Shown: positions 17,020 to 24,999, numbered from the stretch's first letter. The stretch: 55,797 nucleotides of DNA from Sedimentisphaerales bacterium (GCA_016927855.1 JAFGLV010000141.1:1-55797); one strand, 5' to 3'. Translations and numbers: made by a program. The notes: generated from the letters alone by a model not told the origin.

Positions 17020-17420
17020 GACAGGCTCCTTTCTTGTGCGTTTTTCAAGATCGTGTGAAGAGCACGGGCATTTCGCAGCCGGCTGGGCCGACAGCGAGCC
17101 CGCGTCTATGAAGGACGGGTCGATGATAGGAAATGGGCGTGCCGTGACGGCGTGGGGAAAAAGCTCGATTCGCTCCAGGAAAAACCTGCACGACTGGCGG
17201 TGAATTCTCCCACGCTCCCAGCGGCGTGTCGAGTGCCGAGACGCCGCGCGTGGACAGGTCGCGACAGCCGCCCGGCGGGATCGAGCAGAACAAATACTCC
17301 GTCACAGAGTATCTTGACGGGCAACCGACGCGTTGGTAGGGTGGCAGCCCATGACCAGTCGGCGCACGCTCACCTGGTGGCGATCACGCAGGCACGGACG
17401 CGAATGAGGTAAAGGGAACT
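17020..17420. promoter_or_regulatory. Divergent control region between ferredoxin and cyd-like operon
   Basis: No gene is visible in these 401 bases. The best promoter candidate for the cyd-like operon is TTGACG (17314-17319), then 17 bases, then TAGGGT (17337-17342), which would give a leader of about 70 bases. Immediately upstream of that -35 box is a dyad, ATACTC-CGTCACA-GAGTAT (17294-17312), whose sequence TACTCCGTCACAGAG matches TACTCCGCCACAGAG in the tandem repeat 3' of the ferredoxin gene. This could be an operator. The -10 box is weak. Confidence 0.4.
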
Positions 17421-18830
17421 ATGGATCTACCGGTCATCGATACCCCCGTGTTTCCCCGCTGGGTCTGGATGGAGGAGATCACCTATTCGCACATTCCCAT
17501 TGCGACGCTCGTCACCGCGTTCATGCTGCTGGCGCCGCTGTTTGAGTACATCGGTTACCGCCGTAAAGACCTGCGTTGGGAGCGGCTGGCCAAGAGCTTC
17601 ATCTGGTTCTCGCTGATCCTGTTCTCGCCGGGCGCGGCGCTGGGCACCGGTATCCCCATGTTCATCATCGGTACCTATCCGGAGTTCTGGTCCCGCTGGG
17701 CGAACCTGTTCTATTGGCCGCTGATCGTCCAGTTCGGCTTCTTCCTGGCGGAGGTGTTCTTCCTTTTCTTCTTCTACTATCTCACCTGGGACGCCTGGCA
17801 GAACCGCAAGAAACTGCACATCACGATGGGTGTGATCGCGGCTTTCTTCGGCTACATGGTGCAGGTCGTCTGGGACTCCCTCGGCGCCTACATGCTGACG
17901 CCGGGCAACACGCCGCTGCCTCAAGTCACCGAACCGGTCGCATGGTCGCTCCCGGCGATGCTCAACCCGAGCTTTCCGTTCCTGCTGAGTCATCGGACGT
18001 TCGGTAATTTCAGCTACGTGCTCTTGCTCACGGGCGGCGTCTTCGCGCTGCGGTACAGGGGGCAGAAACGCAAAGACCCGAACAGTGAGAACACGACCTA
18101 TTTCCGCTGGGCATCGCAGACCTGCTTCCTCATCGGTTTCTTCGCGTTCTTCGCGCAGCCGATCATCGGCTGGTTCTATGCCCGCGTCATCCAACGCGAA
18201 GCGCCGGCGGCGTTCCTGGCGATCATGGGGGGCCACTCGAACATCTACTTCATCATCAAGATGTCGTTGATCCTCTTTCTGCTCGTTGTAGGCGGCACGT
18301 TCGTGGTCAAACGGCACGGCTCCAAAAAGGTGATGTGGGGCGCGACGGCAGGTTTGCTGGTGGTCCTGCTGGTCGTTTGGCTCCATCCGCCGCTGATGTG
18401 GCTGGCCGGCAGCGCCGTACTGTGGCGGTTGGTCAGCACGGCGGTGATCCTGGGGCTCATCGGGTGGCTGTGGTGGCAGCGCGGGACCGGCAACCCGGAG
18501 CGCAATGCCTGGCAGTGGGCCATGTTCGCCGTCGGTTTGGCGGCCTTCTTCACCTTTGCGATGGGCGGGTTCGTGCGCGAGCACAGCAAGAGTCCCGACA
18601 CGGTCTACGGCGAGATCGTCAAGCCCGAACAGACGCAGGAGGAGGCCGACCGTTACCTGGTCTACACGAAATGGCTCGAGCCGCGCGGTCTGTATCCATC
18701 CCGTCTTGACGAGCCACCGCCGGAAGGCTGGCGGCAGGCGGTCCAAACAGCGCGGGATGAAGGTGTCGTTGAACTGACCGACGACGAGGCGCAACGGATT
18801 ATCGGCTTCCTGGAGGAGAACCATCCATGA
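17421..18830 (+). CDS. CydA-like oxidase subunit without haem c (CydA' type)
   Basis: This 469-residue polytopic protein has about nine or ten helices and belongs to the cytochrome bd subunit I superfamily. His in 'YSHIPIA' and His in 'LLSHRTFGNF' fit the positions of the axial haem ligands H19 and H186 of E. coli CydA. The conserved 'IEGLMAFFLE' glutamates are not preserved in register (VQFGFFLAEVF), and the quinol-site GRQPW motif is replaced by 'GGFVREHSKSPDTV'. The C-terminus (LTDDEAQRIIGFLEE) resembles the last helix of a cytochrome c domain, but no CxxCH is present. The stop codon overlaps the next start by four bases, so the two subunits are probably translationally coupled. It is likely the non-catalytic or structural partner, in the place of CydB; that role is inferred. 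Confidence 0.85.
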   Translation: MDLPVIDTPVFPRWVWMEEITYSHIPIATLVTAFMLLAPLFEYIGYRRKDLRWERLAKSFIWFSLILFSPGAALGTGIPMFIIGTYPEFWSRWANLFYWPLIVQFGFFLAEVFFLFFFYYLTWDAWQNRKKLHITMGVIAAFFGYMVQVVWDSLGAYMLTPGNTPLPQVTEPVAWSLPAMLNPSFPFLLSHRTFGNFSYVLLLTGGVFALRYRGQKRKDPNSENTTYFRWASQTCFLIGFFAFFAQPIIGWFYARVIQREAPAAFLAIMGGHSNIYFIIKMSLILFLLVVGGTFVVKRHGSKKVMWGATAGLLVVLLVVWLHPPLMWLAGSAVLWRLVSTAVILGLIGWLWWQRGTGNPERNAWQWAMFAVGLAAFFTFAMGGFVREHSKSPDTVYGEIVKPEQTQEEADRYLVYTKWLEPRGLYPSRLDEPPPEGWRQAVQTARDEGVVELTDDEAQRIIGFLEENHP

Positions 18831-20368
18831 TTCTGGCGGCCGCAACCAATCCGTTCATCCAGTCTCCCGGCGGAGCGAAGTTCTCCATCGCGTTCCTGGG
18901 ATTGTTCCACACGGCTGTCGCGTCACTGGCGATCGGGTTTGCCTTCATCGTTACCGTGCTGCAACTGCTGGGCTACTTCCGCCGGGACGGTCGCTACGAT
19001 CTGTTGGCTCGGCGCGTGCAACTGTGGCACGTGTGCATCTACAATATCGGCACCATTAACGCTATCGGCCTGGTGTTCGCGCTAAGCGGGCTGTATCCGC
19101 AGTTCTGGTCGCAGATCTTCACACACTTCTTCTGGACGCTGATCGCGGAAGAGTTGCTGTTCTTCATGCTCGCGACGACGCTGACGCTGCACTATTTCTT
19201 CTGGGACACGATGTGGGGTCACAAGAGGCTGCACATCTTCATGGGCGCGCTGCTGACACCGATGTTCTTCTTGCAGTTCTTTATCATCAACGGCATGGGC
19301 TCGTACATGCTGACGCCCGCGTTCAGCGAAGGGCAGGTGAGTCTCTGGTCGGGTACCGCCAGCATTCTCGGTTGGGACAAGTTGGCCTTCTATAACCCGA
19401 GCTTCCTGATGCTGACGTTGCACCGCACCGCGGCGAATTTCGCCTACGGTGCGTTCTTCGTCGCGGCGGTCTGCGGTATCATGCTGTACCGGTCCCAGGC
19501 CGGCAAGAAGGAGGATTGGAGCGAAACCGGCGGTCGGTTGGCTTTCAGCGTGGGCTTCATGAGCTTTCTGACCCTGCCGATCATCGGCTTCTTCTATGCC
19601 TGGGTGCTCAAGTACCACGGCAAGGAGGCCTACGACAACCTGATGGTCGGTCAGGGTGACGTCGTCGCCGGCGGGATCGACTGGTGGTGGACCAAGCAGC
19701 TCATCGTCGCGGCGATGCTCGGGACGGGATTCGCGTTCGCACGCCGATCGGCGCGGACGGACCGCGAGTTCTCGCTGCCGATGGTTATGGTCTACACGCT
19801 GGCGGGCGTCTACTTCATGTTCTACCTCGGCATGGGCATGCAAATGACGTGGCTGTTCTTCTGGGGCTCTCTGGGCGCGGCGGTTCTGGCCGGGCTCTGG
19901 GTGACCCATTTGCTCGATCGCTACGAGGGCTCAGGCCGCGCCGTCTTCGTCCTGGTAGGCATCCTCTCGTTCCTGACGGTCTGCCTGGGCGGATACGTCC
20001 GCGAGGCAGCTCGACCGCGCTTCACCAACGCCTCAGGTGAGCGGGTGGCGGGATTCAACCGTCTGCCTCAATACGCTGACGTGTACTACGGACCCGAGCG
20101 TCCAGGGGAGGTTGACATCCGCATGGTCCTGGAGAAACCCGCCTACATGGACGAGTTGTCGCCGCAGCGAGCGCGAGTGCCCGACGAGGGGATGACCGGC
20201 GCCGATCTCGTCTCCGCGCGATGCATCTCGTGCCATACCCTTGAACGCATCCATGTGTACAAGCACTCCGACTGGGACCGCGTCGTCGGGCGGATGCGGG
20301 CCTACGGGACGCGCCTGACGGAAGACGAAGCTCAGAAGATCGTCGACTACCTGGAAGGCGGCCAGTGA
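18827..20368 (+). CDS. CydA-like oxidase subunit with fused cytochrome c domain
   Basis: This 513-residue membrane protein is paralogous to the preceding gene. It keeps His in 'GLFHTAVAS', His in 'LTLHRTAANFAY' and a glutamate pair in 'LIAEELLFFMLA' that fits E99 of E. coli CydA, so it is the better candidate for the active-site subunit. Again there is no GRQPW; that region reads 'GGYVREAARPRFTN'. A soluble C-terminal domain carries a haem-c motif, C466-I-S-C469-H470, and ends 'LTEDEAQKIVDYLEGG', as in c-type cytochromes. This suggests electrons arrive through cytochrome c rather than directly from quinol, in line with the non-quinol branches described for the bd superfamily. Oxygen as the acceptor is assumed, not shown. 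No cydB or cydX is present nearby. Confidence 0.87.
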   Translation: MILAAATNPFIQSPGGAKFSIAFLGLFHTAVASLAIGFAFIVTVLQLLGYFRRDGRYDLLARRVQLWHVCIYNIGTINAIGLVFALSGLYPQFWSQIFTHFFWTLIAEELLFFMLATTLTLHYFFWDTMWGHKRLHIFMGALLTPMFFLQFFIINGMGSYMLTPAFSEGQVSLWSGTASILGWDKLAFYNPSFLMLTLHRTAANFAYGAFFVAAVCGIMLYRSQAGKKEDWSETGGRLAFSVGFMSFLTLPIIGFFYAWVLKYHGKEAYDNLMVGQGDVVAGGIDWWWTKQLIVAAMLGTGFAFARRSARTDREFSLPMVMVYTLAGVYFMFYLGMGMQMTWLFFWGSLGAAVLAGLWVTHLLDRYEGSGRAVFVLVGILSFLTVCLGGYVREAARPRFTNASGERVAGFNRLPQYADVYYGPERPGEVDIRMVLEKPAYMDELSPQRARVPDEGMTGADLVSARCISCHTLERIHVYKHSDWDRVVGRMRAYGTRLTEDEAQKIVDYLEGGQ

Positions 20369-20390
20369 TGAGCACGGAAGGAATCGTGGC

Positions 20391-20645
20391 ATGAGCGAGG
20401 AAGAGAAACGAGCAGCAGCGAGCGAGCCGGATGCCGAGGCACCTGGGCAGACGCGCGAGCCTAAATCACCGGCGGGCGATACAGGCGAGGTGCAGGCCGA
20501 GGATGCTGCTGCTGTATACCCGTTGCGCCCGGCGTCCGAGGACCCGCGTTGGGCGGTGGGCGTCGTTTGGACCTGGGTGAGCATCGCGGTCGGCTTGCTG
20601 CTGTTCCTCGTGACGCTGATGGTCCTAGGATTCTGGTACGATTGA
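20391..20645 (+). CDS. Small single-helix membrane protein of the cyd-like operon
   Basis: The product is 84 residues. The N-terminal half is acidic and low in complexity (Glu, Ala, Pro), and one membrane helix lies at about 58-80 (VVWTWVSIAVGLLLFLVTLMVLG). It starts 22 bases after the oxidase gene with GGAAGGA upstream. I do not recognise a family. By position and topology it may be an accessory subunit of the oxidase, comparable in role to the small subunits of other terminal oxidases, but no sequence similarity supports that. Confidence 0.7.
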   Translation: MSEEEKRAAASEPDAEAPGQTREPKSPAGDTGEVQAEDAAAVYPLRPASEDPRWAVGVVWTWVSIAVGLLLFLVTLMVLGFWYD

Positions 20646-20677
20646 ACGCCGCGTGCGACGACGGGAGGAACCAGGCG

Positions 20678-21397
20678 GTGATCTCAGTGGGACGCGTTTT
20701 TCTGACGGGCCTGAAGTTGTTCCTGATGCTCGTGGTCACGGCGATGATCGCCTTTCAGATTCCGGAGCTGCGCTACGATTTAGGCTCGACGGAACCGGTG
20801 CAGGTGACGTCTGTCGAGGAGCTCTCGCCGGAGCGTTTTGGGCACTCGACGTTCGCGTCGGTTCACGGCACGCCCGACCTGGCGCGAGCTGCGACATTCG
20901 CCAAGCATGGGGTGCGCTTCACTTATTTCCTGCTGAACGAATACGGGTCCAAGCTCGTGGTGCGAACCGCCGAGCCAGTAGATGAGAAATGGTTGCAGAT
21001 CGAGCAGCACCTGGGACGCCTGCGTTCGTTCGATCGGATGCCTTTCTCACGCAGCGTGCGCGCGGGATTCCGCCAGCAATTCGACGTGACCATTCCCGAT
21101 GACGCGTTCTTCCTGGCACGCGACGATGTACCGAAGCCGAGTGGTTGGTCGATCGGTGCGACGATCTTCGCGGGTCTGCTGTGGTGTGTGCTGGCGTATC
21201 TCTTCTTCGTCCACCGGTGGAAGCACAAGTCGCCGTTGAGTCGCGCCCCGGGTACGTGGAGGCAGGCACAAAGGGTTGCCCCGCACCAATTCCTACTGCA
21301 CGTTGCGACCACCCATCATGGCCAGCCAGAACCAGCCGGCGATCAGCCAGGTGATGACCGCCAGGACGCTGATGAGAATCCCCAGCAGCCGAGCTGA
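20678..21397 (+). CDS. Membrane-anchored protein with two helices around an exported domain
   Basis: The product is 239 residues. A helix near the N-terminus (VFLTGLKLFLMLVVTAMIAF), an extracytoplasmic domain of about 130 residues, and a second helix (IGATIFAGLLWCVLAYLFFVHRW) give a SURF1-like topology, although I see no SURF1 sequence signature. The start is GTG with GGAGG nine bases upstream; longer versions would overlap the previous gene. The last 35 residues (Gln/Asp/His-rich) are read across the 3' end of the convergent gene, a 105-bp overlap, and look like an extension beyond the natural end. Operon position suggests a role in assembly of the cyd-like oxidase. Confidence 0.68.
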   Translation: MISVGRVFLTGLKLFLMLVVTAMIAFQIPELRYDLGSTEPVQVTSVEELSPERFGHSTFASVHGTPDLARAATFAKHGVRFTYFLLNEYGSKLVVRTAEPVDEKWLQIEQHLGRLRSFDRMPFSRSVRAGFRQQFDVTIPDDAFFLARDDVPKPSGWSIGATIFAGLLWCVLAYLFFVHRWKHKSPLSRAPGTWRQAQRVAPHQFLLHVATTHHGQPEPAGDQPGDDRQDADENPQQPS

Positions 21398-21754
21398 GGG
21401 ACGGAACGTCTGATAGAAGCGAACGACGGCGATCTTCAGCAATAGCAGGACAAACACCGTTACGCCCAGCATCGCGTGAAAGAAACGGGGCCCGTCGAAC
21501 TGCCAACCGTCTTCATAACGACTCAGCCGCGCCAGCAGATCGGCGCCGACCAACATGGGCCAGAGCCACGCTACGAGAAAGACGAACCCGCCGATGCGGT
21601 GGATCGAAAGCATGATCTTGGCGTGGGGTTTGTTGCCCTTCTTGCCGAACACGTACATGGCCGTGGCAAACTCGAACAGAGCCAGCAGAGCCAGTCCGGC
21701 CGTCACGTGGGTTTTGGTCAATACGCTTACGCCGCTCACGATGCCGAGGATCAT
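21293..21754 (-). CDS. Four-helix membrane protein with conserved-looking histidines
   Basis: The product is 153 residues with four predicted helices. Histidines at or near helix ends (KTHVTAG, KPHAKIMLSIHRIGG, RFFHAMLG) are placed as in small cytochrome b-like membrane proteins, so haem binding is possible but unproven. The start ATG has GGTGG six bases upstream. It faces the preceding operon and overlaps it by 105 bp at the 3' ends. The next genes downstream of its promoter side (ABC exporter) are on the same strand but transcribed towards it, so it could be the last gene of that group. No named family is claimed. Confidence 0.65.
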   Translation of the reverse strand: MILGIVSGVSVLTKTHVTAGLALLALFEFATAMYVFGKKGNKPHAKIMLSIHRIGGFVFLVAWLWPMLVGADLLARLSRYEDGWQFDGPRFFHAMLGVTVFVLLLLKIAVVRFYQTFRPSARLLGILISVLAVITWLIAGWFWLAMMGGRNVQ

Positions 21755-21805
21755 CCTTGTCCACCTTTCAAACCCGCGCCATTATCGGTTGGGTTTTCTC
21801 GCCTG

Positions 21806-22531
21806 TCAATTCCTTCTCGCCGATGAACCTGTGCCCTGCGTCCATCTGACGACTGCTGTGGTCGCAATGCCCGCCAGCAGGAGCGCGGCGAAGGCAAGCC
21901 CTGGGCCGGACGCCCGCGCCGATCCGGTCGCGCAGGCAACCAGGGTCTGGTGCAGTTGGCTGAGTGGATTCCAGTTCATCGGGCCGGCGAGCCACGCCAT
22001 TCGGGCAGGTAGCGGGGTCAGGCCGGAGAGAAAGGCCAGCAGCCCGCCGGCCAGCGCGCCGAACAGGTGGACTTCGGCGTTGCTGTGGGCCAGCCGGGCG
22101 GTGAGCATTCCGAGCAAGGTCAGCAGCAGCAACGAGCCGCACAACATCGCCGAGAGCAGGAGCAGCGGGGCAGCGGCGGTCCCTCGTCCATCAATGATGA
22201 CAAAGGTGGTCAACACCACTACCGTGGGCGCAAGCCGGCTCAGCGTTGATGCCAGAACCAGGTCCAGCCAACGAGTCCCTCGCGCCGTCGGCAGCAGTGC
22301 GAGACGTTCGTAACGCCGATCTTCGCGGAGGCGTGCATGACCGACAGCGGCGCCGAACAGACCGGTGAAGAGGATCACCATGGCGACTCCGGCCGCCTGA
22401 GCCTGGGCCGGCATGTCGATAAGGATGAATGGCAGCGCCAGCAGGACGCTCAGGCCCACGCGAAGGGCCAGCCGCCGGCGGTCGGCGAACGCCGCGGCCA
22501 GCTCCAGACAGAACAGATTGCCCGGCATCAT
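21806..22531 (-). CDS. ABC exporter permease (ABC-2 type)
   Basis: The product is 241 residues with about six membrane helices and no soluble ATPase domain, matching ABC-2-type permeases and close in size to CcmB. The start is the first ATG of an ATGATG that overlaps the stop of the ATPase gene by four bases, so the pair is translationally coupled. An Arg/Asp/Glu-rich cytoplasmic loop (HARLREDRRYERLALLP) probably contacts the ATPase. The substrate is unknown. Location beside an oxidase with a haem-c domain makes haem export an attractive guess, but nothing in the sequence proves it. Confidence 0.78.
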   Translation of the reverse strand: MMPGNLFCLELAAAFADRRRLALRVGLSVLLALPFILIDMPAQAQAAGVAMVILFTGLFGAAVGHARLREDRRYERLALLPTARGTRWLDLVLASTLSRLAPTVVVLTTFVIIDGRGTAAAPLLLLSAMLCGSLLLLTLLGMLTARLAHSNAEVHLFGALAGGLLAFLSGLTPLPARMAWLAGPMNWNPLSQLHQTLVACATGSARASGPGLAFAALLLAGIATTAVVRWTQGTGSSARRN

Positions 22532-23463
22532 GGCTCGGCCTCCCGGCTTCCGGTCCGCCGTGTCAAAGCCTCTCGCAAAGTCACGGTGCGAATTTCCACC
22601 GTTCGCACGCGGCCTCCACGCGATGCGATCCATCTCATTAACTCTACCGGAAGCTCGGGGTTTCCGTCCAACTCGGCTGAAATTTGGTTGGCGCGGCACT
22701 GGAATTGCGCGATCCCGGCAATCTCTGGGGGCTCGATCGAGATTGGCTGGTCCAGGACGATCTCGACGTGGTTCTGCGCGCCAATGGCCGCCATCAGCTC
22801 CGGCACGGCCCCGCGCGCTTTGATCTGACCGTCAGCCAACAGAATGGCATGCGTCGCGGTTCGGGAGAGCCAGTCCAGGTCGTTGTCCGCCACCCAGGTG
22901 GTCTGGCGACGTTCGCAACGCTGCTTGATCCAGTGCGTCAATCGTTCGAGAAAAGCGGCGTCGGCACCGGCGGAAGCCTCGTCGAGAATGAGCAAGTCCG
23001 GCTCGTGCGCCAGCGCTTGGACGATGCTCAACTTGCGGCGCATGCCGAACGAGTAGTCCGCCGCCGGCTCATCGGCCTGGCCGGCCAGACCCGCTTCATC
23101 GAGCAGCTCGTCGATGCGCCGGCTCAGCTCGGGTTCCGCCAGACCATACTGCCGTGCGAAGAAGTAGAGATTCTGTCGGCCGGTCAGGGTATTCCAGTGT
23201 GCCGGCGTGTCAAGAGCGGAGCCGCACCGGCGCCGCACGTCGAGGGAGCCGGGGTAGGCGGACGTGCCCAGAACGAGCAGACGACCGCGATCGACCCGAT
23301 CCAGGCCGGCCACGAGACGGGTCAGAGTCGTCTTACCTGAGCCGTTGGCGCCGAGCACGCCCAGACACTGGCCCGCTGCCACGGCCACAGACACGTCGTT
23401 TATGCCGCGCCCGGTGCGGTAGCGACGGGTGATGTTCTCTGCCATGACAGGTTCTGCGCTCAT
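22528..23463 (-). CDS. ABC exporter ATPase
   Basis: This 311-residue nucleotide-binding protein has Walker A (GANGSGKT), signature YSFGMRRK and Walker B (LLILDEASAG) with the catalytic Glu, so the ATPase should be active. The signature is SFG rather than the usual SGG, as seen in a subset of export-type ATPases. An extra C-terminal region of about 90 residues follows the ATPase core. It pairs with the permease gene that overlaps its stop. A small gene of unknown function ends three bases upstream, so all belong to one operon led by the universal-stress gene. Confidence 0.9.
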   Translation of the reverse strand: MSAEPVMAENITRRYRTGRGINDVSVAVAAGQCLGVLGANGSGKTTLTRLVAGLDRVDRGRLLVLGTSAYPGSLDVRRRCGSALDTPAHWNTLTGRQNLYFFARQYGLAEPELSRRIDELLDEAGLAGQADEPAADYSFGMRRKLSIVQALAHEPDLLILDEASAGADAAFLERLTHWIKQRCERRQTTWVADNDLDWLSRTATHAILLADGQIKARGAVPELMAAIGAQNHVEIVLDQPISIEPPEIAGIAQFQCRANQISAELDGNPELPVELMRWIASRGGRVRTVEIRTVTLREALTRRTGSREAEP

Positions 23464-23466
23464 TTG

Positions 23467-23670
23467 TCACTCGAATTGCAGTTGCGTGGCGCCGGTGACG
23501 CGGACCTCTTCGTCAGGAACGGTGGCGACGATATCATAGATGACGACTCGATCGCCGGTCCGGCAGGTCCGGCCCACGAGCTTGCCCCGGGCAATGTGAC
23601 GATGGAAGGGCGGTGCTAGAGGCTTTCGGCTGCGCAGCGTGACCGAGTTAGCGTCGGGAACGTCGTTCAC
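23467..23670 (-). CDS. Small protein of unknown function
   Basis: The product is 67 residues, mostly polar, with no signal peptide or membrane helix. I do not recognise it. The C-terminal half (GDRVVIYDIVATVPDEEVRV) looks like a small beta-barrel or sandwich. Its GTG start overlaps the stop of the universal-stress gene by four bases and has AAAGGTG upstream, and the ABC ATPase starts three bases after it. This tight packing is the main support for it being a real gene. Confidence 0.6.
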   Translation of the reverse strand: MNDVPDANSVTLRSRKPLAPPFHRHIARGKLVGRTCRTGDRVVIYDIVATVPDEEVRVTGATQLQFE

Positions 23671-24920
23671 ATGTCACCTTTGGGTCGTCCCATGCCGAAC
23701 CGGGCCGCAACGTCGTTGAAATCCTCTGCGGAGACCCGGCTTTTTCCCAACTCTCGCACCGCGTTTTCAACGGCGCGCTTCGCCATACCGCGCGCGAAAG
23801 ACGGCACACGCTGCAGGCGAGCTTGGGCCTGCTCGTCCCACACCAATTGCGGATTGCGGATTTCAGATTGCGGATTTGGAACTGTCGGTTCAATCCGCAA
23901 TCCGCAATCGTCAATCCGCAATCCCACCTTTCCCTTCGCCACAGCTCCCACGAGCAGTACGTTGGCAGAGGCGGTGCGCAGCAATCCCTCAGCGTTAGAG
24001 CCGAGCAGCGAGCAGGCTTCGCGATGATGTCCATACCGGCCGACGACGATCATGTCCGCCTGCGATATCGCGGCCTGTTGGTTGAGCGAGCAGTACGCCT
24101 TGCCGGTCAGAAGGATCGTCTCCAGCGCAACACCGTTGGTGTTCCAGTGTCGCTTGGCGGCCGACAGGAATTCCGCGTAGAGCTTGCTCAGGCCGTCGTT
24201 GATGATGTCATCGTGCAGCTTCTCCTGGTTGGCCAGACCGACTTCTTCCTGTCGTTGCGCCGACAGAGAATGGGCCATGACACCAAAGACGCGTGTGTGG
24301 AAGTCGGGATCGTATACCGCGACCGCCTGAACAGGTCTGTTCATCGTGTGCGCCAGCTCCGCCGCTTTGCCGACGGCTGCCAGGGCCTCTTCACTGCCGT
24401 CCACTCCCACCAGGATCGGACCGTCATGGGGCGCGTATCGGGCGACCAGAACGTCACAAGGAGCGTTCTGCAGGACGCGCGAAGTCGTGCTGCCCAACAT
24501 GCCGTCGCCGACGGACCCCAGGCCGTGAGCGCCGAGTGCGATCAGATCGGCGCGCCGCGTTTCGGCCAGGTGCAGGATGCCGACGTAGTTACGTCCTTCG
24601 AGGGTGGCTGATTCGGCTGCGACGCCCTTGCCGCGCGCCGACGCGACGAAATCCTCGACGTATCCCACTGACAGCGCTCGAAATCCCTCCTCCATCAGCC
24701 TGTCATGCGCGCTGCGCAACTGGGCCAGGGTATTTTCCTCCTGGTACCTGTCGGGCAATCCGGGTTCCATCGCTCCGAACCGCTGGCGGTGGATGCCAAC
24801 CCCATAGACGTGACAGACCGTCAGACGAGCACCCGTCGCGACAGCAACGCCCAGGGCGGCTTGTCCCGCAAAGCCGGATGCCTCCGATCCGTCCAGTGCG
24901 ACCAGAATGCGTTTGTACAT
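23667..24920 (-). CDS. Tandem universal stress protein with PCP-reductase-like tail and embedded repeat
   Basis: The product is 417 residues. Two UspA domains occupy about 1-155 ('MYKRILVALDGSEASGFAG', 'GAHGLGSVGDGMLGSTTSRV') and 160-330 ('PILVGVDGSEEALAAV', 'VVGRYGHHREACSLLGSNAE'); the Gly-x2-Gly-x9-Gly-(S/T) type motif suggests ATP binding. Residues about 333-360 are encoded by a dispersed palindromic repeat and read 'RNPQ'-type low-complexity peptide. The tail (361-417, 'ARLQRVPSFARGMAKRAVEN') resembles the PCP_red domain of light-independent protochlorophyllide reductase subunits, which also occurs in non-photosynthetic proteins. I start it at the ATG at 24920, where Usp homology begins; an in-frame extension upstream is only repeat-derived sequence. 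Role unknown, likely stress or respiratory signalling. Confidence 0.85.
   Translation of the reverse strand: MYKRILVALDGSEASGFAGQAALGVAVATGARLTVCHVYGVGIHRQRFGAMEPGLPDRYQEENTLAQLRSAHDRLMEEGFRALSVGYVEDFVASARGKGVAAESATLEGRNYVGILHLAETRRADLIALGAHGLGSVGDGMLGSTTSRVLQNAPCDVLVARYAPHDGPILVGVDGSEEALAAVGKAAELAHTMNRPVQAVAVYDPDFHTRVFGVMAHSLSAQRQEEVGLANQEKLHDDIINDGLSKLYAEFLSAAKRHWNTNGVALETILLTGKAYCSLNQQAAISQADMIVVGRYGHHREACSLLGSNAEGLLRTASANVLLVGAVAKGKVGLRIDDCGLRIEPTVPNPQSEIRNPQLVWDEQAQARLQRVPSFARGMAKRAVENAVRELGKSRVSAEDFNDVAARFGMGRPKGDM
23843..23924. repeat. Dispersed palindromic repeat, copy inside the Usp gene
   Basis: The left arm consists of iterations of AATTGCGGATT and the right arm of AATCCGCAATCC, giving an imperfect long hairpin. 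It is in frame within the universal-stress gene. A second copy (24931-24999) shares the same CACCAATTGCGGATT edge. No transposase is present, so it resembles a REP or MITE-like element that depends on a factor elsewhere. Confidence 0.75.
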
Positions 24921-24930
24921 GCAAAACCCC

Positions 24931-24999
24931 ACCAATTGCGGATTACGGATTGGCACAACGGTACGAATCCGCAATCCGAAGTCCCAAATCCGAAATCGG
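24931..24999. repeat. Dispersed palindromic repeat, copy in the Usp leader
   Basis: Same element as the copy inside the Usp gene: ACCAATTGCGGATTACGGATT on the left and AATCCGCAATCCGAAG on the right, with a short loop. It ends ten bases from the start codon of the Usp gene, so it forms the end of its untranslated leader and could fold over the ribosome binding site. Confidence 0.7.

Noticed and set aside
16718..17203. Plus-strand frame with a repeated Ser-Lys-His-Asp-Pro peptide
   Set aside because: The peptide repeat is a translation of the 21-bp tandem repeat, and the rest is antisense to the ferredoxin gene, which has a clear family signature and ribosome binding site.
16429..17420. CRISPR array suggested by the regular 21-bp repeat
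   Set aside because: Units are contiguous without unique spacers, they are degenerate, and no cas gene is present.
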